From Cellulomonas sp. Leaf334 (GTDB lineage Bacteria; Actinomycetota; Actinomycetes; Actinomycetales; Cellulomonadaceae), in assembly GCF_001424195.1 (NCBI RefSeq), contig NZ_LMOO01000008.1:436743-500742 (forward strand): DNA of 64,000 nt, written 5' to 3'. The position numbers were made by a program, and so were the translations under genes. Position 1 is the first letter of the stretch. The number at the start of each line of letters is the position of its first letter. Below the pieces are notes generated by a model. The model was not told where the DNA came from. It saw only the letters and a program-made list of their open reading frames with translations, and did no database searches. Positions 1 through 9,053 of the stretch are shown here, piece after piece.

Positions 1-3000
1 TGCGCGGCGCCTTCGGGACGATCTTGGCCTCGTCGAGCGGCACCATCGCGAACGCGTTGTTGTCCCGGTCGCCCTTCTCGATGGCCGAGGCGCACGTGGT
101 GACGGTCAAGGAGCAGGACAGGAGCGGGGCGCCGATCTCGGTGACGTCCGCGCGCGTGAAGCTGTCGCGCACGTCCATCCCGGCCGACGACGTCTGCACC
201 GAGCTCTGGCTCGTCGCCGACGCGCCGAGGGCCGCCACGGCGACGGACGCGATGCCCCTCGCGCTGCCGGCCGACCGGACGCCGACCAGGACCTGCACGG
301 TGGAGCCCGACGTCATCGTCTGCAGGTCGCACGTCACCGTGCGCTCGTCCGACGACTCGGTGCACGCGCCCGGCGGCGACGCGACGACGTCGAGGTCCGC
401 CCGCAGGTTGAGCGGCAGGCGCAGCGTGGCGTGCGTGCTCTCCGCGTCGGCACCGCTCGCGCGCACCGTGAACGACGCGGTGCCCGTGCCGCCGCTGCCG
501 ATCCAGACCTGAGGGTCGCCCTCGTCGAGGCTGAGCACGGGGGCGGTCGCGTCGACGGCGACCTCGATCGCGGCGGCGGCATCGGCGTCCGGTGCCTGCG
601 CGGACGCGGTCACCGGGCCGATCGCGCCAAATGATCCGGAGACGGCCTCGAGCGTGACGGGCAGGTCCAGCGTGGCACCCGGGTCGATCACCCCGGTGGT
701 GCACTGGACGGTCGGCGCCGCGCCCGCGGAGCAGGTCCACACGCCGGGCACGACGGCGGCCTTCCCGAAGGCGACACCCTCGGGTCTGGTGAGCGTGACG
801 GTGACGCCCTGGGCCGGCAGGTCACCGGTGTTCGAGACGCGCAGCGGGACGGTCGCGTCCGACCCGACGGCGACGGTCGCGGCGGCGGGGCCGGAGACCG
901 CCAGCGCGGCGGGCCGCTGCACGGTGAACGGTGAAGTGACGGTCTCCGAGGTCAGCCGCCCGCTCGGCGAGAGCTCGACGGCGAGCAGCCCGCTGGTCGG
1001 GACCCCGGCCGGCGCCGACGACAGCAGCAGGGAGAGCGGGACGTCCGCGCGGGCGCCCACAGCACCCGGGTGGCAGGTCAGCGGACTCGTCCCGGTGCAG
1101 ACCCACGCAGCCGACCCCGGCGCGACCGCCCCGGTGACGTTCGCCGGCAGGTGCACGGTCACGGTGCCCGCCCCGGCCGGGATGCCGGAGCCGCCCATGT
1201 TCGCCACCGGGAGGTCCAGCTGGCGGGTCCGCCCGTTCACCAGCGCGACGGTGGTGGGCACGCTGCGCAGCGTGAGACGGGCCGGCGACGGTGCGATGGC
1301 GACCCGGATGGGCGGGGCGACGTAGTCGATGCCGGCTCCGCGGACGCGCAGACCGATCTCACCGTCCGCCCGGTCGAAGGACTCGTCGATCGAGACACTC
1401 AGCGCCAGCGTCGACGTCGACAGGGGCGGCAGGCGGTCGAGCGTGCAGCGGGCCACGTTCGCGCCGTCGCCGACGACGCACACCCAGCCGGCGGCACCCA
1501 TCACCGCGAAGCGCCCGCCGACGAGACCGTCGATGGCGGCTGCCGCGATCCCGTCGAGCGTGACACCGTCGGGAAGCGTGACCTCGGCGACCAGGTTCGT
1601 CGCCACCGTGCCACCGCTGTTGATGAGCCCGACCATGAGCTCCTGACCGCCGAGGCCCGCTTCGAGGGCGAGCCCACCGGACGGCACGTCGATCGACACG
1701 GACGCGGGGGCGGGTGCCGGTGGGACCACGGGGACGACGGGGGCCGTCGGGGGCACCGTGACCGCGGGGTCGTCGGCCGTCACGTCACCGGCGTCCGGGG
1801 TGTCCTCGTCGTCGTCCACGATGACGTCGGTGTCGTCGGTGTCGTCGGCCGGTGCGTCGGTGGGCTCGGGCGTCGGGAGGTCCGTCGGCTGCGGCGTCGC
1901 TGCCCCGCTGGCGTTCGGCGTCGGCTCGGGGGTGCTGCGGGCGGACTCGCTGGAGGTCGGTTCCGGCGCGGCGACGACCGGGTCCTCCGGCGAGCTCAGC
2001 AGGTTGGCGATGGCGACCGCGGCCACCGCGGCGAGCGCGACGCTCCCCACGACCGCCGCCGCGACGCCGAGCGGGATCGCCGCCAGGAACGCTGCCACCC
2101 CGCCGGTCGCGGCCGCACCGCTCGCCGCACCTGCGCCGACCGCGGTGACCGCCCCGGTCGCGGCCGCGGCGCCCGCCGTCGTGCCGCCGGCCGCCACACC
2201 ACCGGCTCCGGCGCCCGCACCGGCGCCACCCGCGCCGGCCGCGGCGGCTGCCGCGGCACCGGCCGCGAGACCGCCGCCCACCGGCAGAGCGACACCGAGG
2301 GCACCGAGACCGACCAGTCCGAGCACGAGGGGCGCGATGACGGCGCGCATGCCGTGGTTGACGTCACCCAGCTCGAGCAGGAGACCGCGACAGGTGCCGC
2401 AGTCCTCGAGGTGCGCCTCGACCTGCCCGGTCTCGCGCGTGCCCAGGCCGCCACGGACGTAGGAACCGAGCTTGCCGGCGACCGTCCGGCACCCGTCGTC
2501 GAGGGGGTCCTGCAGGTGCTGCTGGAGGTAGGCCTGCCGGAGGCCCTCGCGCGCCCGGTACGCCAGCGCGGCGGTGCCGTTGGCCGTGAGCCCGAGGATC
2601 GGCGCGATCTCCGCCGGCGTCAGCCCTTCGACCTCGGTGTGCCACAGCACGGCCTGCCACCGTTCGGGCAACGAGTGGAACGCCCGGGCGACGACGCCCC
2701 GCTCGAAGCCCGCGAGCGCAGGCTCCTCCGCGGTGCCGGCCAGCGCGGTGCCCGCCTCGAGCACGGCGATGTCGTCGGTCGGCTGGACGCGACGGTTCTT
2801 CTCCCGACGCAGCCCGGCCACGCGACGCACGACGGTGAAGAGGTACGCGCGGAACGCCGCCTCAGGCCCGTTGCCCCGCTCGATGGCGCCGAAGACGGCG
2901 GTGAACGAGTCGGCGACGACGTCGTCGGCGTCCTCCGGGGAGTCCGAGTACTGCCGGGCGACCACCCAGGCCGCGCCCGCGTGCCGCTCGTAGAGCGCGC

Positions 3001-3088
3001 CGATGGCAGCAGTGTCGCCGGAGCGCGCGGAGGCGATCAGCTCCGCGTCTCCCGTGACACCGCTGTCCAGCTGCGTGCTTGCTGACAC
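1..3088 (-). CDS. ECF-like sigma factor fused to zinc finger, membrane region and extracellular repeats (partial, runs off left edge)
   Basis: One minus-strand reading frame starts at a GTG at 3088, preceded by GGGAG six bases upstream, and stays open to the left edge (at least 1,028 codons). Residues about 14-85 look like sigma region 2 and about 125-180 like region 4 (LPERWQAVLWHTEVEGLTPA). About residue 225 there is an H-x3-C-x2-C motif (HLEDCGTC) like that of zinc-binding anti-sigma domains. Ala/Gly-rich hydrophobic stretches follow, then a strong membrane segment near 330-365, an acidic Pro/Thr linker, and from about 450 repeated beta-rich modules of DUF11/CARDB type (LPVTLEAVSG, VPLRVSNTGD). 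Sigma factors with long C-terminal extensions occur in actinobacteria. Inference: a membrane-tethered sigma factor with an external sensing or adhesive part. The end of the gene lies outside the window. Confidence 0.8.
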   Translation of the reverse strand, partial: MSASTQLDSGVTGDAELIASARSGDTAAIGALYERHAGAAWVVARQYSDSPEDADDVVADSFTAVFGAIERGNGPEAAFRAYLFTVVRRVAGLRREKNRRVQPTDDIAVLEAGTALAGTAEEPALAGFERGVVARAFHSLPERWQAVLWHTEVEGLTPAEIAPILGLTANGTAALAYRAREGLRQAYLQQHLQDPLDDGCRTVAGKLGSYVRGGLGTRETGQVEAHLEDCGTCRGLLLELGDVNHGMRAVIAPLVLGLVGLGALGVALPVGGGLAAGAAAAAAAGAGGAGAGAGAGGVAAGGTTAGAAAATGAVTAVGAGAASGAAATGGVAAFLAAIPLGVAAAVVGSVALAAVAAVAIANLLSSPEDPVVAAPEPTSSESARSTPEPTPNASGAATPQPTDLPTPEPTDAPADDTDDTDVIVDDDEDTPDAGDVTADDPAVTVPPTAPVVPVVPPAPAPASVSIDVPSGGLALEAGLGGQELMVGLINSGGTVATNLVAEVTLPDGVTLDGIAAAAIDGLVGGRFAVMGAAGWVCVVGDGANVARCTLDRLPPLSTSTLALSVSIDESFDRADGEIGLRVRGAGIDYVAPPIRVAIAPSPARLTLRSVPTTVALVNGRTRQLDLPVANMGGSGIPAGAGTVTVHLPANVTGAVAPGSAAWVCTGTSPLTCHPGAVGARADVPLSLLLSSAPAGVPTSGLLAVELSPSGRLTSETVTSPFTVQRPAALAVSGPAAATVAVGSDATVPLRVSNTGDLPAQGVTVTLTRPEGVAFGKAAVVPGVWTCSAGAAPTVQCTTGVIDPGATLDLPVTLEAVSGSFGAIGPVTASAQAPDADAAAAIEVAVDATAPVLSLDEGDPQVWIGSGGTGTASFTVRASGADAESTHATLRLPLNLRADLDVVASPPGACTESSDERTVTCDLQTMTSGSTVQVLVGVRSAGSARGIASVAVAALGASATSQSSVQTSSAGMDVRDSFTRADVTEIGAPLLSCSLTVTTCASAIEKGDRDNNAFAMVPLDEAKIVPKAPR

Positions 3089-3189
3089 GAACGGCTCCCG
3101 TCGGCATACCTCGTCCGACGGCACAGCCTGCCATATACGACGTTTCTCCATAAGCAGGGTGAAAGTTCGCCGGGTGAAAAGGCACCCGA

Positions 3190-4041
3190 GTGGCGTCACA
3201 CCCGACAGGTGTTGGCCTCTCATCCAGCGTGACGACGAACTCAGGGTCCAACAACGCCCTCTCGGGAGCTGTCCCGACGGACGCCTTGCCCGCGACGCTC
3301 CGGGAGCGGTGGCGCGACGAGAGCGTCGGCTCCGTGTGGCTGCGACCGTCCGACTGGTACCACCCGGCCGTCGACGCCCTCGCGCTCGCGCTGCTCACGT
3401 CGGGCGACCCCGCGGGCGCCGCCACGGAGCTGGGCCATGCCCGCGGCTACGACGGCGTCGGGATCGGCGAGACACTCGACGACCTGGCCTGCCTGTACCG
3501 GACTCTCGGCGCCGCCGAGCCGCCGCTGGCCGTCCTGCGCGCACTGTGCGAGGGCTGGGCCGACGCCCAGGCGGGCGCCATCGTCGTGGGTGCCGCTCTG
3601 GATCCCGAGTCCGGGCTGCCGAGCAAGCAGTACCTGGCGCTCCGGCTCGGGGAGACCTACCGCGACGCCAGCCTGCCCACCCAGCGCGCCCGCACCGTGG
3701 CCGACCTGGGGCACCACCTCGTGCTCATCGACGTGGCCACCGGCGACGTCGACCCGTTCACCCGGGCCGCACGGTCCGCCGCGGTGGGCGCCGCGATGAC
3801 CGTCACCTACGGCGACGGCCACCCGATGGCGACGCTCGGCGGCGGCGTCTTCGCCGTCCTCGCGCGTGCCGACGAGGACCCGCACCCGCCGCTCGAGGCG
3901 CTCCACGCGGAGATCGCCCGGCGGTGCGAGCTGCTCGAGGTCCGCGCGTCCACGCGGCAGCCGGTCCGCGTCTGGATCGAGCCGCTGCCGTCCACCCACG
4001 AGCAGGCGGTGCGGATGCTCGACCGCGTCGCCCGGCCCTGA
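3190..4041 (+). CDS. Protein with degenerate GGDEF-like domain
   Basis: A 283-residue protein, divergent from the sigma-factor fusion. The N-terminal half (to about 135) is not recognised. The C-terminal half follows the layout of a diguanylate cyclase domain: DPESGLPSKQYLALRL matches the D-x-LTGLPNR opening, HHLVLIDVATGD the metal-binding strand, and LGGGVFAVLAR stands where LGGDEFAVL is expected. Two acidic residues of the signature are lost, so cyclase activity is unlikely; a binding or regulatory role is inferred. The GTG at 3190 has AAAAGG upstream; a second in-frame GTG at 3229 is an alternative start. Confidence 0.6.
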   Translation: MASHPTGVGLSSSVTTNSGSNNALSGAVPTDALPATLRERWRDESVGSVWLRPSDWYHPAVDALALALLTSGDPAGAATELGHARGYDGVGIGETLDDLACLYRTLGAAEPPLAVLRALCEGWADAQAGAIVVGAALDPESGLPSKQYLALRLGETYRDASLPTQRARTVADLGHHLVLIDVATGDVDPFTRAARSAAVGAAMTVTYGDGHPMATLGGGVFAVLARADEDPHPPLEALHAEIARRCELLEVRASTRQPVRVWIEPLPSTHEQAVRMLDRVARP

Positions 4042-4141
4042 TCCCGTCTTCTCGACAGGTGTCCGGGAGGTAAAGCGCAGGTCAGGGACTTCTTGGTAGC
4101 CGACGGGGGACATCTCGGACGAATGCGTCTACCGTCGATCC

Positions 4142-5020
4142 ATGAACTCCGCTGGACTTGCTCCGAGCGACCCCACGACGCCTTCAGAACGAAGGGCCGC
4201 AGAGGTCGCTGAGTCGTACCCGCCCGACCTCCCCACCCAGCCCGACCGTCGGTCGACCGTTCCTGTCGACCAGCCGCTCCCTCCCGTCGACGAGGCGCTC
4301 GCCGCCTCCGCCGAACCCGGCCCGATCCTCGCCTCCGGCGCGACCGCCGACGTGTTCGCCCTCGACGACGTGCACGTCCTGCGCCGCTACCGCTCCGGCA
4401 CCGACGCCTGCTCCGAGGTCCACCTGCTGCGGCACGTCGTCGCGCACGGCTTCCCCGCCCCCGCCGTCCTCGAGGCCAGCGGCCCCGACCTGGTCATGGA
4501 GCGCCTGCACGGCCCGACCCTCCTGCAGGCGCTCGCCGCCGGTGAGGTCTCCCTGTCCGACGCGGCCGGCATCCTGCACGACCTCCACACCCGCCTGCAC
4601 GCGATCCCGGCGCCGGCCGGGTGGGGACCGGACCACGCCGAGGCGTGGCCTCAGGTCACGTCCGGGTCGGTGGTCGTCCACCTCGACCTGCACCCCGGCA
4701 ACGTGTTCCTCACCGAGACCCACGGCCCGGCGCTGGTCGACTGGGCCAACGCCCGAACCGGCACACCGGAGCTCGACGTCTCCCTGACCGCCCTGATCAT
4801 CGCCGAGGTCGCCGTCGACGCCGGCGGGGTGTACTCCCAGGCAGCCCGGGCGCTGCTCGCGGCGTTCCTCGCTGCCACTGACGTGGACCCGCTCGCCGAG
4901 CTCGACGTGGCGGCCGCCCTGCGCGCTCAGGACCCCTCGCTGGTCCCTGGTGAACGTGAGCTGGTGCCCGCGGCCGCGGTCCTCGTCCGGGACCTCGTCC
5001 AGGTGGCGGCGCACCCCTGA
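4142..5020 (+). CDS. APH-fold kinase (aminoglycoside phosphotransferase family)
   Basis: A 292-residue protein whose first 55 residues are a disordered Pro-rich lead. The kinase fold begins at GPILASGATADVFALDD (nucleotide loop). VVHLDLHPGNVF carries the H-x-D-x4-N catalytic loop of the APH family and ALVDWANA the metal-binding Asp. Family members phosphorylate small molecules such as aminoglycosides, macrolides, choline or homoserine; the substrate cannot be told from sequence. The ATG at 4142 has no clear ribosome-binding site, so the true start may lie downstream. A strong hairpin follows the stop codon. Confidence 0.8.
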   Translation: MNSAGLAPSDPTTPSERRAAEVAESYPPDLPTQPDRRSTVPVDQPLPPVDEALAASAEPGPILASGATADVFALDDVHVLRRYRSGTDACSEVHLLRHVVAHGFPAPAVLEASGPDLVMERLHGPTLLQALAAGEVSLSDAAGILHDLHTRLHAIPAPAGWGPDHAEAWPQVTSGSVVVHLDLHPGNVFLTETHGPALVDWANARTGTPELDVSLTALIIAEVAVDAGGVYSQAARALLAAFLAATDVDPLAELDVAAALRAQDPSLVPGERELVPAAAVLVRDLVQVAAHP

Positions 5021-5024
5021 CCTG

Positions 5025-5075
5025 CCGACACGACGACGGCCGCCCCGGTCAGCGGGGCGGCCGTCGTCGTGTCGG
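5025..5075. terminator. Bidirectional hairpin terminator
   Basis: A perfect 23-bp inverted repeat (5025-5047 and 5053-5075) encloses a 5-base loop GTCAG, between two convergent genes that end at 5020 and 5078. No T-tract is visible, as is common in high-GC actinobacteria. Confidence 0.85.
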
Positions 5076-5077
5076 GG

Positions 5078-5377
5078 TCAGCGCGGGCTGAACGTGAGGC
5101 AGTCCGCCTCTTCGTGACCGGCGCCCACGCGGATCGAGTCCGCGGTGCACTCGAGCGACGTGTTGTGGACGCACTCGGCACGCTGGCAGGCACCGACGTG
5201 CGTGATCACCTTGTCGAGGCCGCCCTTGGTACCGAGCGGGAAGAACGTGGTGCACTGCGCGTCGCCCGTGGTGCCGCCGATGTTCACGGCGGCGGCGTGG
5301 CAGTGGGAGTGGTCGTTGTACGAGCAGCCGGCGACCGAACACTCGGCGACTGCGGGCATGTCCATCAGGGTGCTCAT
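5078..5377 (-). CDS. DUF1540 domain protein, two Cys-rich modules
   Basis: A 99-residue protein with two similar Cys/His modules: AECSVAGCSYNDHSHCHAAA followed by a Cys at DAQCTTFF, and GACQRAECVHNTSLECTADS followed by a Cys at ADCLTF. This is the DUF1540 pattern, thought to bind metal. The ATG at 5377 is preceded by GGAGGT five bases upstream, so the longer frame to 5449 is not used. It ends at the shared terminator. A candidate iron box lies about 110 bases upstream, suggesting metal-dependent expression (inference). Confidence 0.85.
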   Translation of the reverse strand: MSTLMDMPAVAECSVAGCSYNDHSHCHAAAVNIGGTTGDAQCTTFFPLGTKGGLDKVITHVGACQRAECVHNTSLECTADSIRVGAGHEEADCLTFSPR

Positions 5378-5485
5378 GTCGACCTCCGTGGGGCGGGACG
5401 TGCGTGCTTCTCTCGACGGTAGACCCGTTCCGCGCACCCTGCCTAGCAAGGAAGGCCTGGCTTACCCGCAGGTCAGCGGCACAAT

Positions 5486-5504
5486 TCAGGTGAGGCTGTC
5501 CTCA
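5486..5504. promoter_or_regulatory. Candidate DtxR/IdeR-type iron box
   Basis: The 19-mer matches the published consensus TWAGGTWAGSCTWACCTWA at about 14 of 19 positions and is itself near-palindromic. A weaker overlapping half-match lies at 5448-5466. It is upstream of the DUF1540 gene and covers the last codon of the preceding membrane-protein gene. Binding is unproven. Confidence 0.4.
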
Positions 5505-6323
5505 CAAACGGGACGTGCGGAGCCGGTCGACGATCGCCTTCACCGCCAGCACGACGCCGACGGCACCGAGCAGGGGGAACGTCCACAGGAGCCAGCCGGG
5601 TCCCTCCCCCACCGGGACGGCGATGGCGGCGACCAGCCCGACCAGCACGACCACGACCGCTCCGACGAGGCTGCCGATCAGGCCCACCATCCCGACGACC
5701 GTCGCCGCACCCCGGATGGCCACGCTCGCCGCCTGGAACTGCGCCTGGGGCACCTCGGGCTGCATCCACGGGCTCTCCACCGGCGGTCGTGGCGCGACCA
5801 GTCCCGCGTCGGACTCGGGCGCCGGTCCGGTCGGGGACCAGGTCACCGGCGGCCCGGCGCCGTACGCGACGACCCCGTCCGGCCCGGGTGTGGAGGCCGA
5901 GGTGGTGGCGCGCGCCGGGACGGCGCCGTTGATCGCGTCGACGAGCAGCTGCTCGCCGAGCCCGGCGATCGACCCGAGCACCCCGCCCTTCTTGCGCAGC
6001 TGGTAGGCGGCCTCGACAGCCGCGTGGTGCTCGGCCGACACCTGGACGTCCCCGCTCGCCGAGCGTGACTGCTCGGCCAGCAGCTCAGCGAGCGGCGAGC
6101 CGGCGTACCGCTCGTCCGTGATCGGCGCGAACGCGTGGGTGACGGGCTCGTTCGGGCCGTACCAGGTGACCGGTCCGATCCCGCCGGTGACCTCCTGGCC
6201 GAGCACCGGCTTGCCCGCGGCCCGTGCCGGCTGCACGTGCTCCGTCCAGCGCGTCCCGTCCCACCAGCGGAGCATCCCGTCCCGCTGCGGGTCCGGGTAC
6301 CAGTTCGGTGCGACTGCATCCAC
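5502..6323 (-). CDS. DUF2510 membrane protein
   Basis: A 273-residue protein. Residues 6-32 (NWYPDPQRDGMLRWWDGTRW) form a DUF2510 module, a Trp-rich domain frequent at the cytoplasmic N-terminus of actinobacterial membrane proteins. A long Pro/Ser/Ala-rich middle follows, then two hydrophobic helical regions (IRGAATVVGMVGLIGSLVGA onward and WLLWTFPLLGAVGVVLAVKA) and a basic tail. No enzymatic motif is seen. The gene is first of three related minus-strand genes. Confidence 0.75.
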   Translation of the reverse strand: MDAVAPNWYPDPQRDGMLRWWDGTRWTEHVQPARAAGKPVLGQEVTGGIGPVTWYGPNEPVTHAFAPITDERYAGSPLAELLAEQSRSASGDVQVSAEHHAAVEAAYQLRKKGGVLGSIAGLGEQLLVDAINGAVPARATTSASTPGPDGVVAYGAGPPVTWSPTGPAPESDAGLVAPRPPVESPWMQPEVPQAQFQAASVAIRGAATVVGMVGLIGSLVGAVVVVLVGLVAAIAVPVGEGPGWLLWTFPLLGAVGVVLAVKAIVDRLRTSRL

Positions 6324-6418
6324 GACGGCTCCAAGGCTCAGGGGTCCGACGGCGAACGGCCGGCTACGCAGGGAAATCGGCCGTTCGTCGTCAGAACTTG
6401 ACTGCGCACCCCGACGGC

Positions 6419-7261
6419 TCAGGGATGCGCCTTCCGCCTCCTCGAGACGAGCTTCCTCGTCTCCATCACGAGGGCGACGACCCCGGTGCCGGCGAAAGCG
6501 AGCCCCAGCATCGGCATCCCCAGGAAGGGGAGCACGGCGCTCTTCGGCTCCGGCACCCGAGCCTCACCGTCGCCGGGGCTCGCCGTCGTGTAGATGACGG
6601 CCGTGGACGAGCCGACGGGCGGGCACGTGCTGGAGGCGGAGCCGGACCGCGCCGGGTAGATCTCGCCGTCGACGACGAACACCGCCTCCGCCGAGCACAT
6701 CCGGCCGCCGTCGGTGCTCGTCGAGAGATGGAGGTCGACCACGATGCCGTGCGCCGAGGTCTCTCCCGGACCCACGAACGCGGAGAGGAAGCTCGGGGCG
6801 CCGAGCACGCAGATCACGACGAGAACGAGCCCGATCACGAGCTGCGCGACGGCGCCGGCCAGGCCGCCGTTGACCTGCATGCGCTGGCCGTTCAACTCCT
6901 CGTAGGCATGCGCGGCGCGCCGAATCTCCTCCGCCCTGGCGGCAGTGACCGTGCCGTTCGGCGGCGTCCGGGCGGCCCGGCGCAGTCGCGCGCGGTCGCG
7001 CCGCCGCCGCACCCGGGTGCGGCGGTCCGGTGGCACGAGGTCCGCCCACGGCTCGGCCCCGTACGTCGGTGTGCCCGGAGCGCCGGACAGCAGCGGCAGG
7101 GCCTCGAGGCTGGCCCTGGGCTCCGGGAACCACGACTCAGGTGTCGCCGGCGCGTCCTCGACCGTCGGGCGCGCGTGCTCGGTCCACACCCGACCGTCCC
7201 ACCAGCGGAGCGTCCCGACCGCGTTCGGGCTCGGGTACCACCCAGCAGGTGGTCTGGGCAC
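6419..7261 (-). CDS. DUF2510 + DUF3592-like membrane protein
   Basis: A 280-residue protein that starts with a DUF2510 module (AGWYPSPNAVGTLRWWDGRVW), then a basic Arg-rich stretch, a transmembrane helix (AVAQLVIGLVLVVICVLGAP), a DUF3592-like domain (HGIVVDLHLSTSTDGGRMCS ... AVIYTTASPGDGEA) and a second helix near the C-terminus with an RKLVSRRRK tail. The GTG at 7261 has GAGGGAG five bases upstream and is preferred to the GTG at 7267. The two Cys in the extracytoplasmic part (MCSAE and STCPP) could pair. Function unknown. Confidence 0.75.
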   Translation of the reverse strand: MPRPPAGWYPSPNAVGTLRWWDGRVWTEHARPTVEDAPATPESWFPEPRASLEALPLLSGAPGTPTYGAEPWADLVPPDRRTRVRRRRDRARLRRAARTPPNGTVTAARAEEIRRAAHAYEELNGQRMQVNGGLAGAVAQLVIGLVLVVICVLGAPSFLSAFVGPGETSAHGIVVDLHLSTSTDGGRMCSAEAVFVVDGEIYPARSGSASSTCPPVGSSTAVIYTTASPGDGEARVPEPKSAVLPFLGMPMLGLAFAGTGVVALVMETRKLVSRRRKAHP

Positions 7262-7374
7262 GTCCACTCCCTCGGCGCCTGTCCGGCACGGTTGCGCCGG
7301 CCACCCGAGCGTGATCGGTCCGGGCGGACCGGAAGTTGAGCGGTCGGGACCCAGAACGACCGAACGGCCGTGCC

Positions 7375-7869
7375 TCACGCGATTGGTCGCCGCAGCCTCA
7401 CGACGAACGCGCGGATCCCGAGGACGACCAGGACGAGCCCGACGACCGGCACGACGCCCAGCAGCAGCCGCGTCCCGGCGGGCGGCGGTACCCGTGCGCC
7501 GCTCGGGTCCGCCGTCGGGTAGACGACCGTGACCGACGAGCCGATCGACGGGCAGCTGCTCGACGAACGTCCCGTCCGCGTCGTGTACGTCGTCGCGTCC
7601 ACCTCGAACCTCGCTACTGGCACGCACAGTCGTGACCCCGATCTCCCCGTCGTCACGTGGAGGTCGACCACCGTGCCGTGCGTCGTCGCCTCCCCCGCGC
7701 CGACGCGGTCAGCCATGATCTCGGGGACGACCACGACGAGGCTCAGCAGGAAGAAGATCCCGAGCAAGGTCATCGCGATGCCGTTGCGCGCGGCGGCGCC
7801 ACTCCGGTCCCGCCCGCGACGCATGCCGGTGAGATCGAGGTCCGGGTACCGGCCAGGCGGTGTGGTCAC
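7375..7869 (-). CDS. DUF3592-like membrane protein, paralogue of neighbour
   Basis: A 164-residue protein sharing the C-terminal architecture of the preceding gene: helix (MTLLGIFFLLSLVVVVPEIM), GEATTHGTVVDLHVTTGRSG, a Cys pair at RLCVPVA and SSSCPSIGSS, VTVVYPTADPSGARVP, then a final helix and basic tail. It lacks the DUF2510 head apart from a remnant-like N-terminus (PPGRYPDLDLTGMRRG). The pair probably arose by local duplication. Function unknown. Confidence 0.7.
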   Translation of the reverse strand: MTTPPGRYPDLDLTGMRRGRDRSGAAARNGIAMTLLGIFFLLSLVVVVPEIMADRVGAGEATTHGTVVDLHVTTGRSGSRLCVPVARFEVDATTYTTRTGRSSSSCPSIGSSVTVVYPTADPSGARVPPPAGTRLLLGVVPVVGLVLVVLGIRAFVVRLRRPIA

Positions 7870-7967
7870 GTCGACTCCAGTCGTACGACGGCGAGGGGCG
7901 GACTCGACTCGTCCGAGAGGGGGATCGACCGATCAGCCTGCCGAGTTGAGCCGACGCGTGGAGAACG

Positions 7968-8005
7968 CGAGAACGGCCGACCCCGAATGAGGCCGGCCGT
8001 TCTCG
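7968..8005. terminator. Hairpin terminator after nrdF
   Basis: The 11-bp arms CGAGAACGGCC (7968-7978) and GGCCGTTCTCG (7995-8005) can pair across a 16-base loop, just downstream of the nrdF stop at 8022 on the minus strand. Confidence 0.65.
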
Positions 8006-8021
8006 TGTGCTGGGCGACGGG

Positions 8022-9020
<999 letters not shown>

Positions 9021-9053
9021 TCAAGATTTGGATAAAAGCGCAGTTCAGAGGGG

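Noticed and set aside
1070-3085. 671-residue plus-strand frame opposite the sigma-factor fusion
   Set aside because: It is rich in Arg, Asp, Gly and His, has no domain, and is the exact antisense frame of the minus-strand gene.
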